Both the position numbers and the translations under genes were made by a program. Positions 7,497-15,041 of a stretch of DNA of 34,414 nt are shown piece by piece; the first letter of the stretch is position 1, and each line of letters opens with the position of its first letter. Origin of the DNA: Gammaproteobacteria bacterium (GTDB lineage Bacteria > Pseudomonadota > Gammaproteobacteria > S144-34). The notes beneath the pieces are model-generated. The model did no database searches and was not told the DNA's origin. It worked only from the letters and a program-made list of their open reading frames with translations. Where the stretch lies: assembly GCA_026989495.1 (NCBI GenBank), contig JALSJE010000008.1, positions 1 to 34,414 of the forward strand, in the 5' to 3' direction.

Positions 7497-8899
7497 CAGC
7501 GGCCACCCCCGTGGCGGCCCGGCGCCGGTCGCGGGCGGCGCGCGGGCCGGCCCGCGGGCTCGAGCACGGCCACGGTGAGGCGCTCGTCCACGAGGTACTT
7601 GCGCGCCACCGCCTGGATCCGGGCCGGGGTCACGGCGCGCACGGCGTCCACGTAGCGCTCGGCCGTGCGCCAGCCGAGCCCCACGGTCTCCAGCATGCCG
7701 ATCTGCATGGCCTGGTAGAACATGGAGTCGCGCTCGTAGACCTTGGCCGCCACCACCTGCGCCTTGATGCGCTCGAGCTCGGCGGCGGCCACGGGCTCGC
7801 GCTTGAGGCGCTCGACCTCGGCGCGCAGCGCCGCCTCGAGCTCGGCCACCGTATGGCCCTGGGCGGGGGTGCCGTCGAGCAGGAAGAGGTCGTCGGCACG
7901 GGCGTAGAGGTCGTAGCCCGCGTCGGCGGCGGCGGCGATGCGGCGCCCGCGCACCAGGGCGCGCGCGAGGCGGGCGCTCTCGCCGCCGGCGAGCACCCCG
8001 GCCAGCACCTCCAGGGCGTAGGCCTCCCAGGGCTCGGCGGCGGTGGCGAGCACCGGCACCTTCCACCCCATGATCAGGTAGGGCACCTCGGCCGGCGCCC
8101 GCACCACGACCCGCCGCGGGCCGCGCTGGCGCGGCTCGCCGCGCGGCGGCGGCCTCCGCATCCCCGAGGGCCGCAGCGGGCCGAAGTGGCGCTCGGCCAG
8201 CCGCCGCACGGCCTCGGGGTCCACGTCGCCCACCACCACCAGGGTGGCGTTGTCCGGGGCGTAGAAGCGCCGGTACCAGCGGCGCAGGTCCGCCACCGTC
8301 AGACGCCCGAGGTCCTCCATCCAGCCGATGACCGGATGGTGGTAGGGCCCGTTGAGGAAGGCGGTGGCGTAGAGGCGCTCGTAGACGAGCGCGCGCGGAC
8401 GGTCCTCGGTGCGCAGCCGCCGCTCCTCCATCACCACGCGCCGCTCCTTCTCGAACTCCTCCGGCGGCAGCAGGAGGTTGCGCATGCGGTCGGCCTCGAG
8501 CTCGAAGGCCACCGCGAGCCGCGAGCGCTCGAGCCGCTGGAAGTAGGCGGTGTAGTCGCGGCCGGTGAAGGCGTTCTCGCGCCCGCCCTGCTCGGCGATG
8601 ATGCGCGAGAACTCGCCGGCCGGATGACGCGGGGTGCCCTTGAACATCATGTGCTCGAGCACGTGGGAGATGCCGGTGAGCCCCGCGGGCTCGTCGCCGG
8701 CGCCCACCTTGTACCAGATCTGCGAGACCACCACGGGGGCGCGGTGGTCCTCCTTGACGACGAGCCTGAGCCCGTTGGGAAGCGTCCACTCGTGGACGGC
8801 GCCCGCGCCGGCGTGCGCCGCCGCGGTCCAGGCGAGGGCGAGACAGGCGGCGAGCCGCCCGGCGGCGCGCCGGAGGGGGGTGGGGCGGATGTCGCGCAT
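7496..8899 (-). CDS. M16-family zinc metallopeptidase, catalytic subunit
   Basis: 467 residues from the ATG at 8899; another ATG in frame at 8917 would add six residues. Residues 1-30 are a Sec signal peptide ending TAAAHA. The inverted zinc motif HVLEH is at residues 79-83 within GISHVLEHMMFKGTP, and the downstream glutamate region (ELEADRM) is present, so this subunit should be active in the periplasm. A TAGCAT box preceded by TGC at 8914-8909 looks like an extended -10; it would give a very short leader. The gene is divergent from ftsY, a common gammaproteobacterial arrangement, and is translationally coupled to its non-catalytic partner. Confidence 0.93.
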   Translation of the reverse strand: MRDIRPTPLRRAAGRLAACLALAWTAAAHAGAGAVHEWTLPNGLRLVVKEDHRAPVVVSQIWYKVGAGDEPAGLTGISHVLEHMMFKGTPRHPAGEFSRIIAEQGGRENAFTGRDYTAYFQRLERSRLAVAFELEADRMRNLLLPPEEFEKERRVVMEERRLRTEDRPRALVYERLYATAFLNGPYHHPVIGWMEDLGRLTVADLRRWYRRFYAPDNATLVVVGDVDPEAVRRLAERHFGPLRPSGMRRPPPRGEPRQRGPRRVVVRAPAEVPYLIMGWKVPVLATAAEPWEAYALEVLAGVLAGGESARLARALVRGRRIAAAADAGYDLYARADDLFLLDGTPAQGHTVAELEAALRAEVERLKREPVAAAELERIKAQVVAAKVYERDSMFYQAMQIGMLETVGLGWRTAERYVDAVRAVTPARIQAVARKYLVDERLTVAVLEPAGRPARRPRPAPGRHGGGR

Positions 8900-8977
8900 G
8901 GCCGGTGATGCTAGCATTGTCCGCGGCCCGGCGCCCCGGCGGCGCCGGCCACGCCCTTGGACCGTCGGACGAGCCCA

Positions 8978-10123
8978 TTGTTCGGATTCGGCAGATCCCG
9001 CAAGTCCCGCAAGCCTGACGAGCAGGCGCAGCCCGCGCCCGGCCGCGAGGCGGAGGGGCGGCGCCGCGAGCGCGGTGCCGCAGGCCAGGTGCGGCGAGAC
9101 GACGCGCGCCCGCAGGAGACCGCGCCCACCCCGGCCGCCGCAACCGAGCCACCGCCCCAGGACCAGCCCCGGCACGGCGGGCGGCGCGGGCTCGTGCGCC
9201 GGCTGGCCGAGCGGCTGCGCCGCACGCGCGAGGGGCTCGGCGGGGCGCTGGCCGGGCTGCTGCGCGGCCGCCGCCGCATCGACGAGGAGCTGCTCGAGGA
9301 GCTCGAGACCCGGCTCCTGATGGCCGACGTGGGCGTCGAGGCCACGCGCCGCATCGTGGACGGGCTCGCCCGGCGCGTGGCCCGGCGCGAGCTCGACGAC
9401 CCCGAGGCCCTGCTGCGCGCCCTGCGCGAGGCCCTGCTCGAGACCGTCGCCCCCTGCAGCCGGCCACTGGCGATCGACCCCGCCCGCAGGCCCTTCGTGA
9501 TCCTGGTGGTGGGGGTGAACGGCGTGGGCAAGACCACCACCATCGGCAAGCTGGCCCACCGCTTCCGCGACCAGGGCCTCGCGGTGATGCTCGCCGCGGG
9601 CGACACCTTCCGCGCCGCCGCCGTGGAGCAGCTCCAGGCCTGGGGCGAGCGCACCGGCGTGCCGGTCGTCGCCCAGCACACGGGGGCCGATTCCGCCTCG
9701 GTCATCTACGACGCACTGCAGGCGGCCAGGGCCCGCGGCGTGGACGTGCTGCTCGCCGACACCGCCGGGCGCCTGCACACCAAGTCCAACCTCATGGAGG
9801 AGCTCGCCAAGGTGGTGCGGGTGGTGCGCAAGCTCGACCCGGAGGCCCCGCACGAGGTGCTGCTGGTGCTGGACGCCACCACCGGCCAGAACGCGCTGGC
9901 CCAGGCGCGGCAGTTCCACGAGGCCGTGCGCCTGACCGGCATCGCCGTCACCAAGCTCGACGGCACCGCCAAGGGCGGGATCCTGTTCGCCATCGCCGAG
10001 GCGCTGGGCATCCCCATCCGCTACATCGGCGTGGGCGAGGGCCCCGAGGACCTGCGCGAGTTCGACGCGTCGGCCTTCGTGGAAGCCCTGTTCGAGGAGA
10101 GCCCGGAGCCGGCCGCCCCGTGA
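8978..10123 (+). CDS. ftsY: Signal recognition particle receptor FtsY
   Basis: SRP-GTPase that docks ribosome-SRP complexes at the inner membrane. The NG domain is complete: the N-domain helices ([19 protein letters not shown]), P-loop GVNGVGKTT, insertion-box motif [16 protein letters not shown]3 DTAGR, G4 [10 protein letters not shown], and the C-terminal [13 protein letters not shown]. The first 100 or so residues are Pro/Arg/Glu-rich and net basic rather than acidic as in E. coli. Start choice is uncertain: TTG at 8978 gives MFGFGRSRK, a normal FtsY beginning with a weak GGACGAG site. An in-frame TTG at 8957 would add seven residues. Stop TGA overlaps the ftsE start by four bases (GTGA). 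Confidence 0.96.
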   Translation: MFGFGRSRKSRKPDEQAQPAPGREAEGRRRERGAAGQVRRDDARPQETAPTPAAATEPPPQDQPRHGGRRGLVRRLAERLRRTREGLGGALAGLLRGRRRIDEELLEELETRLLMADVGVEATRRIVDGLARRVARRELDDPEALLRALREALLETVAPCSRPLAIDPARRPFVILVVGVNGVGKTTTIGKLAHRFRDQGLAVMLAAGDTFRAAAVEQLQAWGERTGVPVVAQHTGADSASVIYDALQAARARGVDVLLADTAGRLHTKSNLMEELAKVVRVVRKLDPEAPHEVLLVLDATTGQNALAQARQFHEAVRLTGIAVTKLDGTAKGGILFAIAEALGIPIRYIGVGEGPEDLREFDASAFVEALFEESPEPAAP

Positions 10124-10791
10124 TCGAGTTCCACGCCGTCAGCAAGCGCTATCCCGGCGGCAAGGAGGCGCTGCGCGGCGTGAGCTTCCGCCTCGGCCAC
10201 GGGGAGATGGCCTTCCTCACGGGCCACTCCGGCGCGGGCAAGAGCACGCTGCTGAAGCTCATCGCCTGCATCGAGCGGCCCACCGCGGGCCAGGTGCTGG
10301 TGGACGGCCAGAACGTGGGCCGGCTCGCGCGCCGGCGCATCCCGCAGCTTCGCCGGCGCATCGGCGTGGTCTTCCAGGACCACCGCCTGCTCGCCGACCG
10401 CACGGTCTTCGAGAACGTGGCGCTGCCGCTCATCATCGCCGGCCACCGCGGCCCCGAGGTGGGGCGGCGCGTGCGCGCCGCCCTCGACCAGGTGGGCCTG
10501 CTCGGCAAGGAGCGCGCCTATCCGGTGACGCTCTCCGGCGGCGAGCAGCAGCGGGTGGGCATCGCCCGCGCCGTGGTCAACCGCCCGCCGCTGCTGCTCG
10601 CCGACGAGCCCACCGGGAACCTCGATCCGGAGCTCTCGCGCGAGATCATGGATCTGTTCGCGCGCTTCAACCAGGTGGGCGTGACCGTGCTCGTCGCCAC
10701 CCACGACATCGCCCTCGTCGAGGCCATGGGACACCGGCGCCTGGTGCTGCGCGAGGGGCGCCTGGTCGAGGGTGCCGCGGAGGCGGCCTGA
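10120..10791 (+). CDS. ftsE: Cell division ATP-binding protein FtsE
   Basis: 223-residue ABC ATPase starting with GTG inside the last codons of ftsY. Walker A is GHSGAGKST (about 35-43), the Q-loop is VVFQDHRLL, the ABC signature is [14 protein letters not shown], Walker B is [12 protein letters not shown] and the switch histidine is in VATHD. With FtsX it forms the cytoplasmic motor of the divisome complex that regulates periplasmic amidase activation. The four-base overlap with ftsY and one-base overlap with ftsX (TGATG) show a tightly coupled operon. Length is as usual for FtsE. Confidence 0.97.
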   Translation: MIEFHAVSKRYPGGKEALRGVSFRLGHGEMAFLTGHSGAGKSTLLKLIACIERPTAGQVLVDGQNVGRLARRRIPQLRRRIGVVFQDHRLLADRTVFENVALPLIIAGHRGPEVGRRVRAALDQVGLLGKERAYPVTLSGGEQQRVGIARAVVNRPPLLLADEPTGNLDPELSREIMDLFARFNQVGVTVLVATHDIALVEAMGHRRLVLREGRLVEGAAEAA

Positions 10792-11774
10792 TGTCCGCGC
10801 GCGCGGGCGCGGGCGAGGCGCGCAGGGCGCAGGGGGCCGCCCCCGACCGCCCGCGGCGGCTGCGCCTGCGCGCCTGGCTCGCCGACCACCGCGACGCCGC
10901 CGCAGGGAGCCTCCGCCGGCTCGCCCGCGAGCCGCTCTCGGGCCTCATGACGCTCGCCGTGATCGGCATCGCGCTGGCCCTGCCGGCGGGCCTGCACGTG
11001 CTGCTCGCCAACGCCCAGGCCGTCACCGGAGGCTGGCAGGGGGAGGCGCGGCTGTCGCTCTTCCTCGAGCGGACCGTGGCCGAGGAGGAGGCGCGGGCGC
11101 TCGCCCGCCGCCTCCGGGCCCGGCCCGAGGTGCGCGCCGTGCGCGTGGTGACCCCCGCGGAGGCGCTCGCCGAGTTCCGCGCGCTGTCCGGCTTCGGCGA
11201 GGCGCTCGACGCCCTGGACGGGAACCCCCTGCCCGCGGTGCTGGTGGTGACGCCGGCGGTCGAGGACCCCGACGCGCTGGCCGCGCTCGCCGGGCGGCTG
11301 CGGGCGCTGCCCGAGGTGGAGCTCGCCCAGCTCGACCTGGAGTGGGTGCGCCGGCTCCATGCGATGCTCGCGCTGGCCCGCCGCGGCGTGGCGGTGGTGG
11401 CCGCGCTGCTCGCCGCCGCCGTGCTGCTGGTCGTGGGCAACACCATCCGCCTCGAGATCCAGAACCGGCGCGAGGAGATCGTGGTGGCCAAGCTCATCGG
11501 GGCCACCGACGGCTTCATCCGCCGTCCCTTCCTCTACAGCGGGCTGTGGCACGGGCTCCTCGGCGCGGCGCTGGCCTGGCTGCTGGTCGCCGGCGCCCTC
11601 GCCCTGCTGGCCGGGCCCGCCGCGCGGCTCGCCGCCCTCTACGGCAGCGCGTGGCGGCCCGCCGGGCTCGACGGCGGGGCCACCGCGGCGCTGCTCGCCG
11701 GCGGCGCGGCGCTGGGGCTCGCCGGCGCCTGGCTCGCCGTCGCCCGCCACCTGCGCGAGATCGAGCCGGCCTGA
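10791..11774 (+). CDS. ftsX: Cell division protein FtsX
   Basis: 327-residue membrane partner of FtsE. An Arg-rich cytoplasmic N-terminus (1-45) leads to a first membrane helix (about 51-75). A periplasmic domain follows (about 76-190, with [11 protein letters not shown] and [14 protein letters not shown]), then three further helices in the C-terminal FtsX/MacB-like domain. The conserved [19 protein letters not shown] segment, followed by [14 protein letters not shown], is intact. FtsX transmits ATP-driven conformational change to cell-wall hydrolase activators. The start overlaps the ftsE stop by one base. Confidence 0.95.
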   Translation: MSARAGAGEARRAQGAAPDRPRRLRLRAWLADHRDAAAGSLRRLAREPLSGLMTLAVIGIALALPAGLHVLLANAQAVTGGWQGEARLSLFLERTVAEEEARALARRLRARPEVRAVRVVTPAEALAEFRALSGFGEALDALDGNPLPAVLVVTPAVEDPDALAALAGRLRALPEVELAQLDLEWVRRLHAMLALARRGVAVVAALLAAAVLLVVGNTIRLEIQNRREEIVVAKLIGATDGFIRRPFLYSGLWHGLLGAALAWLLVAGALALLAGPAARLAALYGSAWRPAGLDGGATAALLAGGAALGLAGAWLAVARHLREIEPA

Positions 11775-11877
11775 GCGGCCCGGACGGCCCGCACCGGGTG
11801 ACGGCTGCCCGGCCGCCTTCCGTCCCCGCCCGTACGCCGAAGGTCGGAGACCGCGGCCCATCCACCGCCGCGCCGTC

Positions 11878-11883
11878 TATACT
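11878..11883 (+). promoter_or_regulatory. Possible -10 element upstream of the REC-REC-GGDEF gene
   Basis: TATACT stands out in an otherwise GC-rich 196-base gap after ftsX and lies 87 bases before the start at 11971. No convincing -35 is visible at 17 bases. It suggests the GGDEF gene has its own promoter rather than depending only on the ftsYEX operon. Confidence 0.35.
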
Positions 11884-11970
11884 CCCCACGGGCCTCCCGT
11901 GCCCTTTGCGGCCTTGCCGGCAGCGGGGGGCCGCGGCATCGCGCGCAGGCGGGCGCCGGAGCTTCGGGCA

Positions 11971-13350
11971 ATGGTCATACGCAAGGGCAGCGGCAGCATC
12001 CTGGTGGTGGACGGGTCCGAGGTGTCCCGTACCATCATCGCGCGCATCCTCCGCCACGAGATGGAGGGCAGCCGCGTGGTCACCTGCGCCACCGGCGCCG
12101 AGGCCCTCGAGCAGCTCGCGCTCAGCCGCTTCGATCTCCTCACCACCGCCCTCATGCTGCCCGACATGGACGGGCTCGACCTGTGCCGGCGCATCCGGGC
12201 CGACCACACCCACCGCTACATGCCCGTCATCGTGGTCTCGGGCGACGCCGACAGCCGCCTGCTGCGCGAGGGCTTCGCCGCGGGCGTGACCGACTACTTC
12301 GACAAGTCCCTCGGCTACCAGGCCTTCGTGGAGTTCGTGAAGGCCTTCATGCGCCGCAACGCCGGCCTCGTCGGGCGCGTGCTCTACGTGGAGGACAGCC
12401 CCACGGCCGCCACCGTGGTCAGGCAGATCATGGAGCGCCAGGGCCTGCAGGTGGTCCACACCGCCACGGCCGAGCAGGCCCTGGAGCTGCTGGAGCAGAC
12501 CCGCCCCGGCGGGCCCAAGGCCGCCGAGGGCTTCGACGTGGTGGTGACGGACTTCTACCTTCAGGGCCGCATGACCGGCGGCGACCTGCTGCACGCCATC
12601 CGCGCCCGGCTCCACTACTCCCAGCAGGAGATGCCGGTGCTGGTCATCACCGCCAACGACAGCGAGGAGCGCCAGGCCGAGGTCTTCCACGCGGGCGCGA
12701 ACGACTTCGTCACCAAGCCCATCGTGGAGGAGGTGCTGATGGCGCGCATCCGCTCGCTGCTGCTCATCAAGCAGCAGTTCAACGCCCTCAAGCGCCAGGC
12801 CGAGGAGATGCGCCGGCTCGCCACCACCGACAGCCTCACGGGGGTGCGCTCCAAGCGCTACCTCCTCGACCACGGCGAGGCCTTCCTGGCCGACCGGGAC
12901 AACCACCCCGTCTGGGCCATGCTGCTCGACATCGACCACTTCAAGCGCATCAACGACTCCCTGGGTCACCTCACCGGCGACCACGTGCTGGCCGCCCTGG
13001 GGCAGCTCCTCAACGAGCTTTTCGAGGAGACGGGCTCGCTGGTGGTGCGCTTCGGGGGCGAGGAGTTCGCCGTCATCATGCCCCGCTGCCGGGCGCGCGA
13101 GGCCAACGCCCGCGCCGAGGTCCTGAGACGCAAGGTCGAGCAGCTCCGGCCCGTGAACATCCCCGTCACGGTCTCCATCGGCATGGCTTCCACCCTGGAC
13201 CACCCGGACATCTCCCTGACCCGGCTGCTGGCGCTCGCCGACAAGGCCCTCTACGCCGCCAAGACCCGTGGCCGCAACCGCATCTGCGTCTACTCTCCCC
13301 GGGGGGCCGAATACGCCGCCCTCCCGCCCCGGCCCGCCCGCGAGGCATGA
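11971..13350 (+). CDS. REC-REC-GGDEF response regulator, diguanylate cyclase
   Basis: 459 residues. REC1 (about 8-128) is degenerate: the phospho-acceptor position in FDLLTTALMLPDMDG is Ala60 instead of Asp, and one acidic-pocket residue is Gly (VVDGS). REC2 (about 136-265) has a normal acidic pair (VEDS), acceptor Asp194 (VVTDFYL) and Lys249 (VTKP). The GGDEF domain (about 285-441) has LATTDSLTGVRSKRYL, the metal/substrate motif LLDIDHFKRINDSLGH and an active GGEEF (362-366). The upstream RxxD inhibitory site is absent. It therefore probably makes cyclic di-GMP when REC2 is phosphorylated, with REC1 as a structural or dimerisation module. The layout is like PleD. It interrupts the usual ftsYEX-rpoH order; no sensor kinase is nearby. 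Confidence 0.94.
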   Translation: MVIRKGSGSILVVDGSEVSRTIIARILRHEMEGSRVVTCATGAEALEQLALSRFDLLTTALMLPDMDGLDLCRRIRADHTHRYMPVIVVSGDADSRLLREGFAAGVTDYFDKSLGYQAFVEFVKAFMRRNAGLVGRVLYVEDSPTAATVVRQIMERQGLQVVHTATAEQALELLEQTRPGGPKAAEGFDVVVTDFYLQGRMTGGDLLHAIRARLHYSQQEMPVLVITANDSEERQAEVFHAGANDFVTKPIVEEVLMARIRSLLLIKQQFNALKRQAEEMRRLATTDSLTGVRSKRYLLDHGEAFLADRDNHPVWAMLLDIDHFKRINDSLGHLTGDHVLAALGQLLNELFEETGSLVVRFGGEEFAVIMPRCRAREANARAEVLRRKVEQLRPVNIPVTVSIGMASTLDHPDISLTRLLALADKALYAAKTRGRNRICVYSPRGAEYAALPPRPAREA

Positions 13351-13428
13351 CGGACGCAAGTGTATAAGCTATAAGGAATTTTGTCCTCGCCGGCGGCTGG
13401 CTACCGGATTGGGGAACCTTTGGGTCTG

Positions 13429-13455
13429 TTAGCACTCTTATTGGTTGAGTGCTAA
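13429..13455. promoter_or_regulatory. CIRCE operator (HrcA site) upstream of rpoH
   Basis: A perfect CIRCE inverted repeat: TTAGCACTC, nine bases, GAGTGCTAA, identical to the consensus bound by the heat-shock repressor HrcA. A TAAAAT -10-like box (13453-13458) overlaps its right arm, so bound HrcA would block the promoter. The site is about 175 bases upstream of the rpoH start. The remaining leader (13459-13628) shows no convincing ORF; a TATGCT at about 13533 could be a second -10, but no -35 fits. Confidence 0.93.
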
Positions 13456-13628
13456 AATCGGGGCAACCTTTTCCGGGCCGGGGCGCGCAGCATGACCCCG
13501 CTCAATGACAGGCACGGGGCGCTGCGAAAGACTATGCTTGGTGCCATGAGCCAGGCGCCGCACCCGCACCGGCCCGGGACCCCGGACCGACGAGGCGAGC
13601 CTCAGGGAGCTGGAAAGGGGGTGAAGCC

Positions 13629-14498
13629 ATGACGAACGCACTGGTGCACAAGCGGCCCGAGCTATCGCTTCCGTCCCCCATCGGGGACCTCGAGGCCTAC
13701 ATCCAGGCCGTCAACCGCATCCCCATGCTGAGCGCCGAGGAGGAGCGCCGGCTGGCGCGCCGATGGCGCGAGCACGAGGACGTGGAGGCGGCGCGCCAGC
13801 TCGTGCTCTCGCACCTGCGTTTCGTCGTCCACGTGGCCCGCGGCTACACGGGCTACGGCCTTCCGCTGGCCGATCTGATCCAGGAGGGCAACATCGGCCT
13901 CATGAAGGCCGTCAAGCGCTTCGACCCGGGGCTCGGGGTGCGGCTGGTCTCCTTCGCCGTCCACTGGATCCGGGCCGAGATCCACGAGTTCATCCTGCGC
14001 AACTGGCGCATCGTCAAGGTGGCCACCACCAAGGCCCAGCGCAAGCTGTTCTTCAACCTGCGCAGCGCCAAGAAGCGGCTCGGCTGGCTCAGCCGCGACG
14101 AGGTCGAGGCCGTCGCCGAGGACCTCGACGTCAGCCCCGAGACCGTGCTCGAGATGGAGGGGCGCCTGGCAGGCCAGGACGTGCCCTTCGACCCGCAGGC
14201 CGACGCCGACGAGGACGAGAGCCCCTACAGCGCCCCCGCCGGCTACCTGCCGGACCTGCGCTACGAGCCCGCCGCCGCGGTGGAGGAGAGCGACTGGGAG
14301 CGCTGGAACCGCGAGCGCCTGCGCGCGGCGCTGGCCACGCTCGATGCGCGCAGCCGCGACATCGTCGAGCGGCGCTGGCTCAGCGAGCCCAAGGCCACGC
14401 TCCAGGAGCTCGCCGACATCTACGGCGTCTCGGCCGAGCGCATCCGCCAGATCGAGAAGAACGCCCTGCGCAGGCTCCAGCGGGCCATGGCGGCCTGA
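13629..14498 (+). CDS. rpoH: Heat-shock RNA polymerase sigma factor RpoH (sigma-32)
   Basis: 289 residues from an ATG with AAAGGGGGTG upstream. Region 1.2 begins [19 protein letters not shown]. Region 2 has [19 protein letters not shown] and [20 protein letters not shown]. The RpoH-specific box QRKLFFNLR, at about residues 138-146, separates it from other primary-like sigma factors. Region 4 ends with [19 protein letters not shown]. It directs transcription of chaperone and protease genes. The CIRCE operator in its leader region suggests HrcA represses it at low temperature. It is the last gene of the ftsYEX neighbourhood; a hairpin repeat (14559-14610) follows. Confidence 0.97.
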   Translation: MTNALVHKRPELSLPSPIGDLEAYIQAVNRIPMLSAEEERRLARRWREHEDVEAARQLVLSHLRFVVHVARGYTGYGLPLADLIQEGNIGLMKAVKRFDPGLGVRLVSFAVHWIRAEIHEFILRNWRIVKVATTKAQRKLFFNLRSAKKRLGWLSRDEVEAVAEDLDVSPETVLEMEGRLAGQDVPFDPQADADEDESPYSAPAGYLPDLRYEPAAAVEESDWERWNRERLRAALATLDARSRDIVERRWLSEPKATLQELADIYGVSAERIRQIEKNALRRLQRAMAA

Positions 14499-14558
14499 GC
14501 GCCCTTCCCCGCCCGGCGACGCGTCCCGGCACCGCCCGTCGCGGCGGGGCGCCTCGCT

Positions 14559-14610
14559 CCCCCCTCCCCGGCCCTCCCCCCGCAAGCGGGGGGAGGGTGC
14601 GGGAGGGGGG
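14559..14610. repeat. C-rich/G-rich extragenic palindrome, copy 1
   Basis: A 52-bp double hairpin: outer arms CCCCCCTCCC (14559-14568) and GGGAGGGGGG (14601-14610), inner arms CCCTCCCCCCGC and GCGGGGGGAGGG around an AA loop. A second copy of the same length and design lies at 34133-34184. Both are followed by a shared block GGGCGCGCGCCGAT, then two variable bases and GCCGCACC. Here it lies between convergent rpoH and the cbb3 operon and may serve as a bidirectional terminator. Confidence 0.75.
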
Positions 14611-14684
14611 CAGGGCGCGCGCCGATGGGCCGCACCCGTGGCTGCGCACCCGCGCCCACGGCGCCGCCCGCGTGCCCGAGGCGC

Positions 14685-14774
14685 TCAGCCCAGCGCCACG
14701 GAGAGGAAGCTGAGCCAGGCCGCCGCCACCAGGGCGATGATGATGACCAGGGGGAAGTTCTGGAAGGTGAACAT
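14685..14774 (-). CDS. 29-residue single-helix membrane microprotein after ccoS
   Basis: An ATG at 14774, three bases after the ccoS stop, opens a 29-codon frame ending TGA. ACGGAGGG, overlapping the end of ccoS, is a good ribosome site with suitable spacing. The peptide begins MFTFQNFPLVIIIALVAA and continues as one hydrophobic helix, so it is an inner-membrane microprotein if made. Its place as last gene of the cbb3 operon suggests a small subunit or assembly factor of the oxidase, as CcoM or CydX are for other oxidases. It does not look like CcoM by eye. Function is inference. Confidence 0.6.
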   Translation of the reverse strand: MFTFQNFPLVIIIALVAAAWLSFLSVALG

Positions 14775-14777
14775 GGG

Positions 14778-15038
14778 CTAGCCCTCCGTCTTCTGGTCCG
14801 ATCCGCCGGTCTTCTGCACCGATCCGCCGGCATCCTTCACGATCCCGCCCGATCCCTCGGCATCGCGGGACGCACGCGCCTCGCGGGGGATGCGCGGGTC
14901 GTCGTCGTCCAGGATCACGCGCCAGGCCGGGCCTTCCAGATCCTCGAACTGGCCCGAGCGCACCGCCCACACGAAGGCCCACACCGCCACGGCGAGCAGG
15001 ACGAAGCCGAGCGGAATGAGCAGGAACAGGATCTCCAT
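14778..15038 (-). CDS. ccoS: cbb3 oxidase maturation protein CcoS
   Basis: 86 residues. It begins MEILFLLIPLGFVLLAVAVW, a single membrane helix, followed by the CcoS hallmark SGQFEDLEGPAWRVILDDD. CcoS is needed for cofactor (copper/heme) insertion into cbb3 oxidase. The usual protein is about 50-70 residues; here the C-terminus is lengthened by Gly/Asp/Lys repeats (GGIVKDA, GGSVQKT, GGSDQKT) coded by imperfect 21-base direct repeats. The start lies three bases after the ccoI stop. Confidence 0.93.
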   Translation of the reverse strand: MEILFLLIPLGFVLLAVAVWAFVWAVRSGQFEDLEGPAWRVILDDDDPRIPREARASRDAEGSGGIVKDAGGSVQKTGGSDQKTEG

Positions 15039-15041
15039 GCC

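Noticed and set aside
3702-7655. Very long plus-strand open frame (over 1300 codons) opposite the M48, DUF898 and M16 genes
   Set aside because: Its translation is Gly/Glu/Arg/His-rich with no domain, and all recognised motifs lie on the minus strand. High GC removes stops from the antisense frame.
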